Position numbers and translations under genes: made by a program. A DNA stretch of 64,000 nt, taken from assembly GCA_035711845.1 (NCBI GenBank), contig DASTBU010000081.1, positions 12,944 to 76,943 on the forward strand. The letters are read 5' to 3'. Positions 1-8,089 of this stretch are shown here, one piece after another (the stretch's first letter is position 1; the number at the start of each line of letters is the position of its first letter). The stretch is from DASTBU01 sp035711845 (GTDB lineage: Bacteria; Acidobacteriota; Vicinamibacteria; Vicinamibacterales; 2-12-FULL-66-21). The notes beneath the pieces were generated by a model that had not been told where the DNA came from, made no database searches, and was given only the letters and a program-made list of their open reading frames with translations.

Positions 1-1
1 G

Positions 2-418
2 CGCACCACGAGATCGCTCGTCTCGCAAACCCTTGCCATGACACTGGCATCCATGTTCGCGCTGGTTGCACTCTTTCTTTCGCTGCTCGGCATTTACGGT
101 GTGCTCGCGAACGTGGTTGCCCGCCGCACGCGCGAGTTCGGGATCCGGATGGCGCTCGGGAGCACGGCGCGGGGCGTCTTCCGGCTGGTGCTCAGAGAGG
201 GCACGGTGCTGATCGGCGCCGGCCTGATAGTAGGCCTGGCGGGTGCACTCGCCATGGGGCGAGCGCTCGAGGGGCACGTCTTCGGCGTCCAGCCGACGGA
301 CCCGTTCATTCTTGGCGGCGTGGCCGTCGCAACGGGGTGCGTCGCCCTCCTCGCGTGCCTCGCCCCGGCACGACGCGCGACCCGCGTCGATCCCGTGGAC
401 GTGCTGTCAGATCCGTGA
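2..418 (+). CDS. ABC transporter permease, C-terminal FtsX domain (5'-truncated by window edge)
   Basis: The frame is open from the window edge, so only the last 138 residues of a longer permease are seen. They form a typical FtsX domain end: a membrane segment followed by the conserved block 'TREFGIRMALGS', two more hydrophobic segments, and a tail 'ARRATRVDPVDVLS' that closes MacB/FtsX permeases. In acidobacteria such proteins are usually about 800-aa duplicated permeases (ADOP family) that lack a dedicated ATPase gene. The PadR gene at 3814-4173 could belong to the same cluster. The substrate is unknown. An ATG at 38 lies inside the domain and is not the real start. Confidence 0.85.
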   Translation, partial: RTTRSLVSQTLAMTLASMFALVALFLSLLGIYGVLANVVARRTREFGIRMALGSTARGVFRLVLREGTVLIGAGLIVGLAGALAMGRALEGHVFGVQPTDPFILGGVAVATGCVALLACLAPARRATRVDPVDVLSDP

Positions 419-478
419 CGCACTCGTGGATCCACGTGTTCGGTAGCAGGCCGGAGGCGTGCGCTCGACCACCCTCTT

Positions 479-1828
479 GTGTTAGTGTCCCGTCACTTGA
501 CCGGCCCTGACCGCAGCGCGTCACCCGAATCGGGCCTTCTGCGTTCCATCGGCACCTTCGCGCTGGCCGCCAGCATCGTCAACATCACGATTGGCGCCGG
601 CATCTTCAGGCTGCCGGCCGACATGGCGGCAACGCTCGGGGCGACCGCGCCACTGGCCTACCTCCTCTGCGCGGTTGCCATGGGCCTCATCGTGATCTGC
701 ATCGCGGAAGCGGGGAGCCGTGTGTCATTGACCGGCGGCCCGTACGCCTATGTCGAGGTCGCATTCGGGCCGTTCGTGGGGTTTCTCGCCGGGTTCCTGC
801 TCTGGATGCTGATGACATTCGTGATGGCGGCCGTGGCGACCGTGCTCGTGGCGAATCTGGGCGCGCTCCTGCCGGTGCTCGCGTCGCGCCAGGCATCAGC
901 CGCCGTGCTCGTCACCATCTACGCAGCGTTCGCGGCGGTGAACATCCTCGGAGTCGAGCGCGGGGCGCGCCTCAACACCACGCTGACCATCGCCAAGATC
1001 CTGCCGTTGCTTTTGCTCATCACGGCGGGCAGCTTCGCGATTGTGCCCGAGAACCTCGCGATCGAGGAGCCGCCGGATCTGCCGACGCTCGCCCGGAGCA
1101 GCATCCTGCTGATCTTCGCGTTCGCGGGGATCGAAGCGGCGCTCGTGCCCAGCGGCGAAGTGAAGGACGCAGCCCGCACCGTGCCGCGGGCCATCTTCCT
1201 GGCCATGGCGGGCATTACCGTGTTGTACGCCGGCTTGCAGTTCGTGGCGCAGGGCGTGCTCGGGGCGGACCTGGCGACCTCGACGGCCGCGCCGCTCGCC
1301 GAGGCGGCCAACGAGGCGCTCGGGGGGTGGGCGAGAAGCCTGCTGCTTGTTGGCGCCGTCGTGTCCATGCTCGGCCATGCGGGCGCGATGATCCTGGCGA
1401 CCCCGCGCACGCTGTTCGCCTTCGCGCGGGACGGTTTCCTGCCCTCGGCGCTGGCCCGCCTGCATCCGGTGCATCGATCACCGGTCGCCGCGATCCTCCT
1501 GCAGTGCGCCATCGTCCTCACGCTGGCGATCACGAGCACATTCGAGCGCCTGGCGATTCTCGCGAACATCTCGACACTCGTGCTGTACGGGACGTGCTGT
1601 CTCGCGACCTGGCAGCTTCGCCGCCGCGACGTGCGCGCCGGCGGCACCCCGTTCAGGATTCCGGCGCCTGCCGTCGTGATCGCGCTCGCGTGCCTGATGA
1701 TCGGCTGGATGCTGACGAGCGTCACGGCGGCGGAATGGATCGCCTTTGCGATCGGCCTTGCCGTGGCGGCTGCGATTTTTGCCTGTCGGCGCAAACCTGT
1801 GGTGACGGGCGTGCCCGCGCGCTCTTGA
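479..1828 (+). CDS. APC-family amino acid permease
   Basis: This is a 449-residue integral membrane protein with about 12 hydrophobic segments. The first segment carries the APC hallmark 'ITIGAGIFRLPADMA' (about residues 36-50), followed by 'GGPYAYVEVAFGP' (about residues 84-96), the stretch typical of amino acid/polyamine/organocation carriers. Length matches the family norm of 430-500 aa. The start is a GTG at 479; no in-frame ATG fits before the first helix. It probably carries amino acids into the cell by proton or cation symport, but the substrate cannot be read from sequence. It stands alone between the permease fragment and the convergent PQQ-repeat gene. Confidence 0.88.
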   Translation: MLVSRHLTGPDRSASPESGLLRSIGTFALAASIVNITIGAGIFRLPADMAATLGATAPLAYLLCAVAMGLIVICIAEAGSRVSLTGGPYAYVEVAFGPFVGFLAGFLLWMLMTFVMAAVATVLVANLGALLPVLASRQASAAVLVTIYAAFAAVNILGVERGARLNTTLTIAKILPLLLLITAGSFAIVPENLAIEEPPDLPTLARSSILLIFAFAGIEAALVPSGEVKDAARTVPRAIFLAMAGITVLYAGLQFVAQGVLGADLATSTAAPLAEAANEALGGWARSLLLVGAVVSMLGHAGAMILATPRTLFAFARDGFLPSALARLHPVHRSPVAAILLQCAIVLTLAITSTFERLAILANISTLVLYGTCCLATWQLRRRDVRAGGTPFRIPAPAVVIALACLMIGWMLTSVTAAEWIAFAIGLAVAAAIFACRRKPVVTGVPARS

Positions 1829-1886
1829 ATCGGCCGGGACGCGAATCAGTGGCGCCTTGATGGGCCAGGCCGCGAACCCGGCCCCG

Positions 1887-3767
1887 TCATCGGCCGGCGA
1901 CCGGCAGCCGGTACGCGGCCATCTCCTCGCCGTTGCGAACCAGCAGGATGTTGCCGACGAGCACGGGGTGATTCCAGGTCTTCCCCTCCATGGCCTTGAA
2001 CCGCGCCAGCTCGGTGAACTTGTCGGGAGTCGCGCTGACAAGCGCCACCTCACCTTCCTCCGACAGCACCAGCAGCACGTCCTGATCGGCTAACAGCACC
2101 ATCTGGCCGTGACCGTAGCGGCCGCCCTTCCAATTGCGCTCGCCGTTCTCGAGATCGATGCAGGAGAGGATGCTGCCGTCGAAGCCGAAGACGTGTCCCT
2201 CGTGCACGACGAAGTCGTTGAAATAGGGTTTCAGGCCGCGCGAGGTCCAACGTTCGTCCACCTTCCATCCGTCGGTGTGCACGACCGCGAGCCGGCGCAT
2301 GCCGGTCCCGCCCATCGGATCGGCGCCGCTGATCAGGACATCGCCGTTGTCGATCAGGGCCGGCTGCACGATGCTCGCGCCCGGCTGCCACTTGTACTCC
2401 CAGAGCACGCTCCCGTCCGCCGGCGACACGCTGGTCACCCCCCCTCCGCTCGACAGGACGATCTGAGCAACGCCATCGAGGGTTGCCAGATGTGGCGAGC
2501 TGTAACCGCCCCCGACGGTCGGTCGGGTCCAGCGCGGGTTACCGGTGGCTGCATCGTAGGCGGCAAGCCGGCCGGAGGCGGCAACGAAGACGCTGTCGTC
2601 CACCATCAGCGGCGAACCCGAAAAGCCCCAGCCGGGGAGCTCGGCGCCCGTGTCCGCCGCCGCGTTTCGCGACCACGCGACGGAGCCGCTACGCGCGTCC
2701 AGCGCGTTGACGATTCCGGTCGCACCCAGTGTGTAGACCCGACCGCCGTGCACGGTCGGGGTCGCGCGCGGGCCGGCGCCGCCGTTGGACTCCCAGAACC
2801 TGACGGGGTCGCTGTGTCGCCACACCGGCTTGCCCGTGCTCAGTCGATAGCAGGAGACGACCTCTTCGTCACCGCGCTGCTCCTGCGTGAAGACGAAATC
2901 GCCGCTGACCGCGAAGGACGACCAGCCGGGGCCGATCGGCGCACGCCACAATTCCGCTGGCGGCGATGTGGACCAATCGGTCTCGACCCGCACGCCACGA
3001 ATGATGCCGTCGCGCCGCGGTCCACGGAACCCGGGCCACTCCGCGGGTGCTCTAACGCCGGTCGGATCGGCAGGCGACTCGGTGGGCCGCTCGACCGCTG
3101 GAGCCGGCACTGCCTTCTCGAGCGTCGTTGCGACCGCCGGAGGCGACGCGGGGACCGACGGCGACTCGCCTGCCTGGCCGGAGCCTTGCGGGGCGGGTGT
3201 CTCCTCAGCCGCTGGAGCGGACGGGAGCAGCACGGGCTCCAGCCTGGCCTGGGCCAGCAGCCGTTGCTCGGCAGTGGGCGTCCATCGCCATTCGAACTCC
3301 GAATCGGCATCACCCGTCATGCCGTCGGTCCGGAGGAGCGCGAACACTCCGCATGCGAGCAGCGCGGCGGCGAGCATCGACGCGCGCCGGGGTCCGCCGG
3401 TGAGACGACGGCTGGCCACCGCCCAGACGACGAGGGCCAGGCCCAGAATGGGAATGACGTAGACACCGAACATCATGCCCATCATCCCGTTCCTGATCGA
3501 TTCGTGCAGGATCGGCCATGTCGCAAACGAGGCGACCGCCATCAGCACGATGGCGCCGACGCGCTCGGGCCAGGGCGCCCGGCTGAAGAACAGCCACCAC
3601 ACGAGCACCGCCAATGCGCCGGCGAGCCCGCCGAGCATCGCCACGCCACCTGTCCCGGGCACGACGAGTGGGACCACGAACTTGACGAGCACGAGCAGCG
3701 CCGCGGCGAGTACGCCGGGCCACAGCCGCAGGGGCTTCCGGAGCGCCGGTTCGGCGGACTGAGCCAT
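1887..3767 (-). CDS. Membrane-anchored PQQ/BamB-like beta-propeller protein
   Basis: The protein is 626 aa. The N-terminal third has about five hydrophobic segments (residues 10-130). A Pro/Ala-rich linker (about 165-230) leads to a PQQ-like/BamB-type propeller with repeated blades such as 'LSTGKPVWRHSDP', 'AATGNPRWTRP' and 'PADGSVLWEYKW'. The start at 3767 is preferred over the ATG two codons upstream because the purine-rich GGAG lies 6 nt before 3767 but directly abuts the ATG at 3773. Such proteins in acidobacteria are exported and of unknown role; similarity to quinoprotein dehydrogenases is structural and no catalytic set was identified. It converges with the APC permease gene. Confidence 0.82.
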   Translation of the reverse strand: MAQSAEPALRKPLRLWPGVLAAALLVLVKFVVPLVVPGTGGVAMLGGLAGALAVLVWWLFFSRAPWPERVGAIVLMAVASFATWPILHESIRNGMMGMMFGVYVIPILGLALVVWAVASRRLTGGPRRASMLAAALLACGVFALLRTDGMTGDADSEFEWRWTPTAEQRLLAQARLEPVLLPSAPAAEETPAPQGSGQAGESPSVPASPPAVATTLEKAVPAPAVERPTESPADPTGVRAPAEWPGFRGPRRDGIIRGVRVETDWSTSPPAELWRAPIGPGWSSFAVSGDFVFTQEQRGDEEVVSCYRLSTGKPVWRHSDPVRFWESNGGAGPRATPTVHGGRVYTLGATGIVNALDARSGSVAWSRNAAADTGAELPGWGFSGSPLMVDDSVFVAASGRLAAYDAATGNPRWTRPTVGGGYSSPHLATLDGVAQIVLSSGGGVTSVSPADGSVLWEYKWQPGASIVQPALIDNGDVLISGADPMGGTGMRRLAVVHTDGWKVDERWTSRGLKPYFNDFVVHEGHVFGFDGSILSCIDLENGERNWKGGRYGHGQMVLLADQDVLLVLSEEGEVALVSATPDKFTELARFKAMEGKTWNHPVLVGNILLVRNGEEMAAYRLPVAGR

Positions 3768-3813
3768 GGTCATCTCCTACTCTGATCGGAGCGCCTGTAT
3801 TACGTGCATTCAC

Positions 3814-4173
3814 CTACTCCTTCGGCGACGGCGCGGGGTTCATGATGCGCCCGATCGCCACCACGAGCTGCGACCAGCGATCGCGCTCGCGTACCAACTG
3901 TGCCTTGCCCGCCGCCGTCAGCCGGTAGTACTTCGCCCGCTGGTTCGCTTCGCTGACGCCCCATTCAGACTCGAGCCATCCGCGCTTCTCCAGACGGTGC
4001 AGTGCGGGATAGAGCGACCCGGTCTCGACCCTCAACAGGTTGTCGGAATGCGCCCGGATGGTCTGGCCGATGCCGTGGCCGTGCCGCGGCCCCCACTGAA
4101 GAGTTCGAAGGATGAGCATGTCGAGCGTGCCCTGGAGCAACTCCAGGCGCCCGTCGTCGGAGGGTTTGGCCAT
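3814..4173 (-). CDS. PadR-family transcriptional regulator
   Basis: This is a 119-aa winged-helix protein of the short PadR type. 'LLQGTLDMLILRTLQWGP' (12-29) opens the domain and 'VETGSLYPALHRLEKRGWLESEWG' is the recognition helix and wing (residues about 49-72). 'RAKYYRLTAAGKAQL' completes the fold. The short form usually represses its own gene and neighbouring transporter genes. Two candidate operators lie directly upstream (4178-4213), consistent with autoregulation. In acidobacteria these PadR genes typically accompany MacB/FtsX orphan permeases, and two such permeases flank it here at 2-418 and 5509-7938. The effector is unknown. Confidence 0.92.
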   Translation of the reverse strand: MAKPSDDGRLELLQGTLDMLILRTLQWGPRHGHGIGQTIRAHSDNLLRVETGSLYPALHRLEKRGWLESEWGVSEANQRAKYYRLTAAGKAQLVRERDRWSQLVVAIGRIMNPAPSPKE

Positions 4174-4177
4174 AGAG

Positions 4178-4213
4178 GTAGAGATTCTACAGCCTTAGAC
4201 GTAGCGAATCTAC
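4178..4213. promoter_or_regulatory. Candidate PadR operators (two inverted repeats)
   Basis: GTAGA-GAT-TCTAC (4178-4190) is a perfect 5-bp inverted repeat starting 5 bp upstream of the padR start codon. GTAG-CGAAT-CTAC (4201-4213) is a second copy 23 bp away, about two helical turns. PadR proteins bind such short dyads, so autoregulation is inferred; no binding data are available. Confidence 0.45.
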
Positions 4214-4391
4214 GGCTTGTTCCGGGCGGTTCACCCTGGTTTGGCGAGCGACAGGCAGCCCGGGCGCGCATCGAAGTCGCTGCCGGGAATCTCTGGCGAT
4301 GCTGGTCCCTTGGAGCTCGGGGCCTGGCGCACGCGGCTGGTGATCCGACATTACGCTGAGCTCCGGCGAAAGCCGGCAGAAAGTCCGCGTC

Positions 4392-4976
4392 TCAGCCGCG
4401 ATGGACAGCGCGCGAGCGCTCCGGGACTGGTGCCTTGGATCCTGACGCCGGCACGGTCGATGGAGCCGCCCCCCGAAGCCACTGCCACAGTCTCCCCGGG
4501 CACGGAGGCAGCGGATCGCAGGCGAGCAAATACAACACCGCCGTCGTCAGGACGATCAGCGCATAGCTCAGGAGGACGACCTCGATCCTGAGGTTGGAGT
4601 AGGCGAAGAAGACGGGATAACCCAGCAGGAGCGACAGGGTCAGAAACGAGATACGCAGGCTGGCATCCCGGACGCGCCTCGGGTTCCTGTAGCCCTTGGC
4701 GACCCGCTCGAACGCTGCGGTCTCGTACGCCTCGATAGGGACGGAGAACACCGTCTGCATCAGGACCCACAGCAGTCCGCCGCAGAACAACACGAACAAC
4801 GCGCGTTCGATGCGGCCCAGGCTCCAGGAGTACAAACCGGCCCACACGAAGTACACGACGATGCTGAGGTTCGTGAGGTGGACGGCGAGCCAGACGTTCG
4901 TCCTGCCGGTCAGCAGCTGCAGCTTGCGACAGAAGAGCTCCGTCAGGTTCAGCACAATCGAATCGACACGGGTCAT
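4392..4976 (-). CDS. Hypothetical integral membrane protein
   Basis: I do not recognise this family. The 194-residue protein starts with an amphipathic segment, then has about four hydrophobic helices: roughly 'LSIVVYFVWAGLYSW' near 38-52, a second near 60-72, a third near 118-133 and a fourth near 140-155. The C-terminal 35 residues are Pro/Arg/Ser-rich and may be cytoplasmic. Codon use is like its neighbours. The truncated acetyltransferase gene ends 41 bp upstream on the same strand, so they may share a transcript. No functional motif is visible. Confidence 0.6.
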   Translation of the reverse strand: MTRVDSIVLNLTELFCRKLQLLTGRTNVWLAVHLTNLSIVVYFVWAGLYSWSLGRIERALFVLFCGGLLWVLMQTVFSVPIEAYETAAFERVAKGYRNPRRVRDASLRISFLTLSLLLGYPVFFAYSNLRIEVVLLSYALIVLTTAVLYLLACDPLPPCPGRLWQWLRGAAPSTVPASGSKAPVPERSRAVHRG

Positions 4977-5017
4977 AGTCCGGTCGATCGTTGCCCAAAC
5001 GGAGGCTCTCCTTCAAA

Positions 5018-5371
5018 TCAGAATCTCGCGGCCCGTACATTTGCCTCAATCGCGCATGCCAGCCAGGCCGTTGTGAAGCCGCGCTCGGCCAACCGGGCCT
5101 CGGCGTCGGCCGCGACACCGGAACCTCGTGAAGGTACGTACAGTTGATAAAGCTCATTTTCCTTGACCAGGGAGAAGCCGACAGGGGCGCCAGACGGACG
5201 TCCAACCCGGACGCCCGGGAGCGCGTTCTCGAGCCTCTGCCGGAAATTCTCCAGGGTGCGCAACCGCGTGAGCTCCGGCGGCACGATCTGCGCGTGCGCG
5301 TCGTGCCAGCCGTCGTGCCACACTCGAGCCAGCGCATCGATGTCGGCAGGCTCCGCGTCTCTCACATCCAT
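5018..5371 (-). CDS. Truncated GNAT-like acetyltransferase (probably non-functional)
   Basis: The N-terminus 'MDVRDAEPADIDALARVWHDGWHD' and 'YVPSRGSGVAADAEARLAE' match GNAT acetyltransferases. Two things are wrong. The acetyl-CoA loop, normally (R/G)GxGVxxxLLxxAE, is about three residues short. The protein stops at 'NVRAARF', just before the usual 'YEKxGW' strand-helix end, at residue 117 instead of about 150-170. The TGA stop is followed by frame not resembling the missing part, so I read this as decay rather than a selenocysteine codon. It converges with no gene and is followed 41 bp later by the membrane protein gene. Confidence 0.6.
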   Translation of the reverse strand: MDVRDAEPADIDALARVWHDGWHDAHAQIVPPELTRLRTLENFRQRLENALPGVRVGRPSGAPVGFSLVKENELYQLYVPSRGSGVAADAEARLAERGFTTAWLACAIEANVRAARF

Positions 5372-5508
5372 GGTCTGAAGTTCCGTCGGGCCCCGAGCTT
5401 ACTGCAATGTCGCGGCCGCACATGTCCGCAAACCTTCCCGCCTTCCCGTTCGTCTAAGCCCACGGCATCCACGACGGTTCATTCCGCCGCTGACGAGGGG
5501 GTTTGCAG

Positions 5509-7938
5509 ATGGCAGCCTTCCATCAGGACCTGCGCTACGCCTTTCGATCCCTGGCGAAGAACCCCTCATATGCTGCCGTCGCGGTGCTGACCCTCGGGCT
5601 GGGCGTCGGGGCGAACACTGCGATCTTCAGCGTCCTCCAGGCCGTGGTTCTGCGCGAGCTGCCCTACTACGATGCCGACCGCATCGCGGTCATGTGGACG
5701 AAGAACATCCGTCAGAACCTGCCTGATGGCTCGTCGCACCTCAACTTCCGCGACTGGAAGAATCGCACCCGAACGTTCGAGCAGATGACGGCCTATTACC
5801 GTCCCGAGTTCACGCGCGGCACGCTCACAGGCGGACCAGGGGCGGAGCGCATTCACATTGGGCTGGTCGGTCCAGGATTCTTCCAGCTCCTCGGCACAGC
5901 TCCGCTGCTCGGACGCACGCTCGCGGACGGCGATTACACCGCCACAGCGCGGACGGTCGTCATCGGCCACGGCCTCTGGCGTCAGCGCTTTGGCGGCGCG
6001 CGCGATGTCATCGGGAAGACGATCCAATTGAACGACCAGAACCACGAGATCGTCGGCGTCATGCCGCCAGAGTTCGAGTTGCCGACGGCCGACGTGCAGC
6101 TCTGGCAGCCGCTGTTCTTCGACGGTCCGCAGTGGCAGGACGAAAGGAGCCGGGGCCGGGACTCGCTGGTCGTGCTCGGACGGCTGGCGCCCGGGGCCAC
6201 GATCGCGCTGGCCCGCGACGAGATGGACGCGATTGCCGCGCAACTACGCCAGGAATATCCGGCCTCGAATGCGAGCTTCGGCGTGCTGACCGATCCGCTC
6301 ACGGACCGGGTGATCGGCCTCACCACCGAGCGATCGCTGTGGCTGCTGTTCGGATCGGTGGGATTCGTCCTGCTCATCGCGTGCGCGACCGTGGCCAATC
6401 TGGTGCTCGCGCGCGCCATGGGCCGGCGTGGCGAGTTTTCGGTGAGGGCCGCGCTCGGCGCGACCCGGGCTCGGCTGGTGCGTCATGCGCTCACCGAGTC
6501 CCTCGTTTTGTCACTCCTCTCTCTGCTGGTCGGGCTGCTGTTTGCCTGGGCCGGGAGCGTGGCCCTGAGGACCCTGGCGGTGGGAGCTTTGCCGCGCATC
6601 GAGACGGTCGAACTGGACGCGGGGGTGCTGTTGTTCCTCCTCGCAGCAGGGCTCGGAAGCGGGTTGCTGGCGGGCACGCTGCCCGCGCTGCAGCTGTCGA
6701 TCACGAAGCCGGCCGACAGCCTGCGCGAGGACGGGCCGCGCTCGCTCGGTGGACGGAACAGCCGGCGGCTGCATCAGGCGCTCGTCGTCGCCGAAATCGC
6801 GCTCGCCGTGATGCTGCTGTCAGGCGCCGGCCTGCTGACGCGCAGCTTCCTGAAGGTTCGCGCGGCCGACCGCGGATTTGATTCGACCAACGTGCTGCTC
6901 CTGCAGGTGGATCTCCCCGGCACGTACGATTCGGGGCCAAAAGTGCGAACGTATTACCTGGAGGCGGCCCGGCGCATCCGCGCGCTGCCGGGGGTCGCGG
7001 CCGTAGGCGCGATCAGCGACTTCTTCATCCATCGCCAGCCTGATTACCGCGTTGCCCTCGAAGGCCGTCCTCCTCAGCGCCCCGACGATCCGGCGCCACC
7101 GCTCACCGAAGACCAAGTGCTCCCGGGGTACTTCGAGGCGATGCGGATCCCGCTCGTGCGCGGCCGGCTGCTGAAGGAATCCGATTTGGCCGAGGGCGCG
7201 CCGCCGGTGATCGTCATCAACGAGGAGATGGCGCGGCGGTTCTGGCCGGGAGAGGATCCGGTCGGCAAGCGGCTGAAGTACGGGCTCGACCCTGGTGCCA
7301 ACGGTCCGTGGAAGACCGTCGTCGGCGTCGTCGCCGACATGCGCCGTCAACGCCTCGACGAGCCGGCGATTCCTTACATGTTCCAGCCGGGCATCAACAG
7401 TCAGATGGACCTGGCGGTCCGGACCATGAACGACCCAGCAGGTCTGCGCGAGGCGATCCGGACCCAGATGCTCGCGCTCGACCCATCGGTACCGCCCTAC
7501 GGTATCACCACCGTCGAACAGCGCCTGGGCCGCACCGTTGCGCTCAGAAAGCTCCAGGCGCTGTTGATCGTCGCGCTGGCAGCCGTCGCGCTGCTGCTGT
7601 CGATGATCGGCGCGTACAGCGTGATGCACCAGTCGGTATCGGCGCGGACTCAGGAGATTGGCATCCGGATGGCGCTCGGCGCCGATGCCAGCCAGGTGCG
7701 ACAGCTGGTGCTCGGGGGCGGCCTCGCATCCGCGATTGCGGGCCTGGTGCTCGGTCTTCTCGGATCGGCCGGTCTGAGCCGGACGATGTCGAGCTTTCTC
7801 TACGAGACTGAGGCACTCGATCCGGCGATCTATCTCGGCGTCACGCTCCTGCTGCTGTCTGTCACGATGATCGCGTGTCTGGTGCCGGCGGTCCGGGCGT
7901 CACGATCGGATCCGATGGGGGCGCTGAGGCAGGCGTGA
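5509..7938 (+). CDS. ADOP-type MacB/FtsX duplicated permease
   Basis: This is an 809-aa permease with internal duplication. It begins with the ADOP leader 'QDLRYAFRSLAKNPSYAAVAVLTLGLGVGANTAIF' split over residues 6-40, then a periplasmic MacB-type core domain (about 40-270), three-helix FtsX domain 1 (about 280-400), a second helix plus core domain (about 420-680), and FtsX domain 2 with 'TQEIGIRMALGADA' (about 690-805). The ATG at 5509 is preceded by GAGGGG with good spacing; a TTG two codons upstream is less likely. No ATPase gene is adjacent, as usual for this 'orphan' family. Macrolide, lipoprotein or peptide export roles are proposed for relatives; the substrate here is unknown. Confidence 0.93.
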   Translation: MAAFHQDLRYAFRSLAKNPSYAAVAVLTLGLGVGANTAIFSVLQAVVLRELPYYDADRIAVMWTKNIRQNLPDGSSHLNFRDWKNRTRTFEQMTAYYRPEFTRGTLTGGPGAERIHIGLVGPGFFQLLGTAPLLGRTLADGDYTATARTVVIGHGLWRQRFGGARDVIGKTIQLNDQNHEIVGVMPPEFELPTADVQLWQPLFFDGPQWQDERSRGRDSLVVLGRLAPGATIALARDEMDAIAAQLRQEYPASNASFGVLTDPLTDRVIGLTTERSLWLLFGSVGFVLLIACATVANLVLARAMGRRGEFSVRAALGATRARLVRHALTESLVLSLLSLLVGLLFAWAGSVALRTLAVGALPRIETVELDAGVLLFLLAAGLGSGLLAGTLPALQLSITKPADSLREDGPRSLGGRNSRRLHQALVVAEIALAVMLLSGAGLLTRSFLKVRAADRGFDSTNVLLLQVDLPGTYDSGPKVRTYYLEAARRIRALPGVAAVGAISDFFIHRQPDYRVALEGRPPQRPDDPAPPLTEDQVLPGYFEAMRIPLVRGRLLKESDLAEGAPPVIVINEEMARRFWPGEDPVGKRLKYGLDPGANGPWKTVVGVVADMRRQRLDEPAIPYMFQPGINSQMDLAVRTMNDPAGLREAIRTQMLALDPSVPPYGITTVEQRLGRTVALRKLQALLIVALAAVALLLSMIGAYSVMHQSVSARTQEIGIRMALGADASQVRQLVLGGGLASAIAGLVLGLLGSAGLSRTMSSFLYETEALDPAIYLGVTLLLLSVTMIACLVPAVRASRSDPMGALRQA

Positions 7939-8089
7939 GACCGCTGTCGAGCTGGATTCGCGTGTCGCCGTTGCACTTCCTTCCATCACCGACCGCGCCC
8001 GCGCTACACTTCCCTCCACGACCCGCGACGTCTCCGAACAAGAGAAAGGTGACCCTGTTCACGCGCGTGTGCAGCGATAGGTACGCCAA

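Noticed and set aside
2109..3785. 558-codon open frame opposite the PQQ-repeat gene (and similar long frames at 8105-9820, 26188-28599, 40103-42697, 44685-46613)
   Set aside because: They lie antisense to well-supported genes, show no family motif and have the Arg/Ala/Pro-heavy composition of GC-rich shadow frames.
5018..5020. TGA at the end of the truncated GNAT gene as a selenocysteine codon, given the tRNA-Sec in the window
   Set aside because: The downstream frame reads unlike a GNAT C-terminus, there is a second deletion in the acetyl-CoA loop, and no hairpin stands out 3' of the TGA. Decay is simpler.
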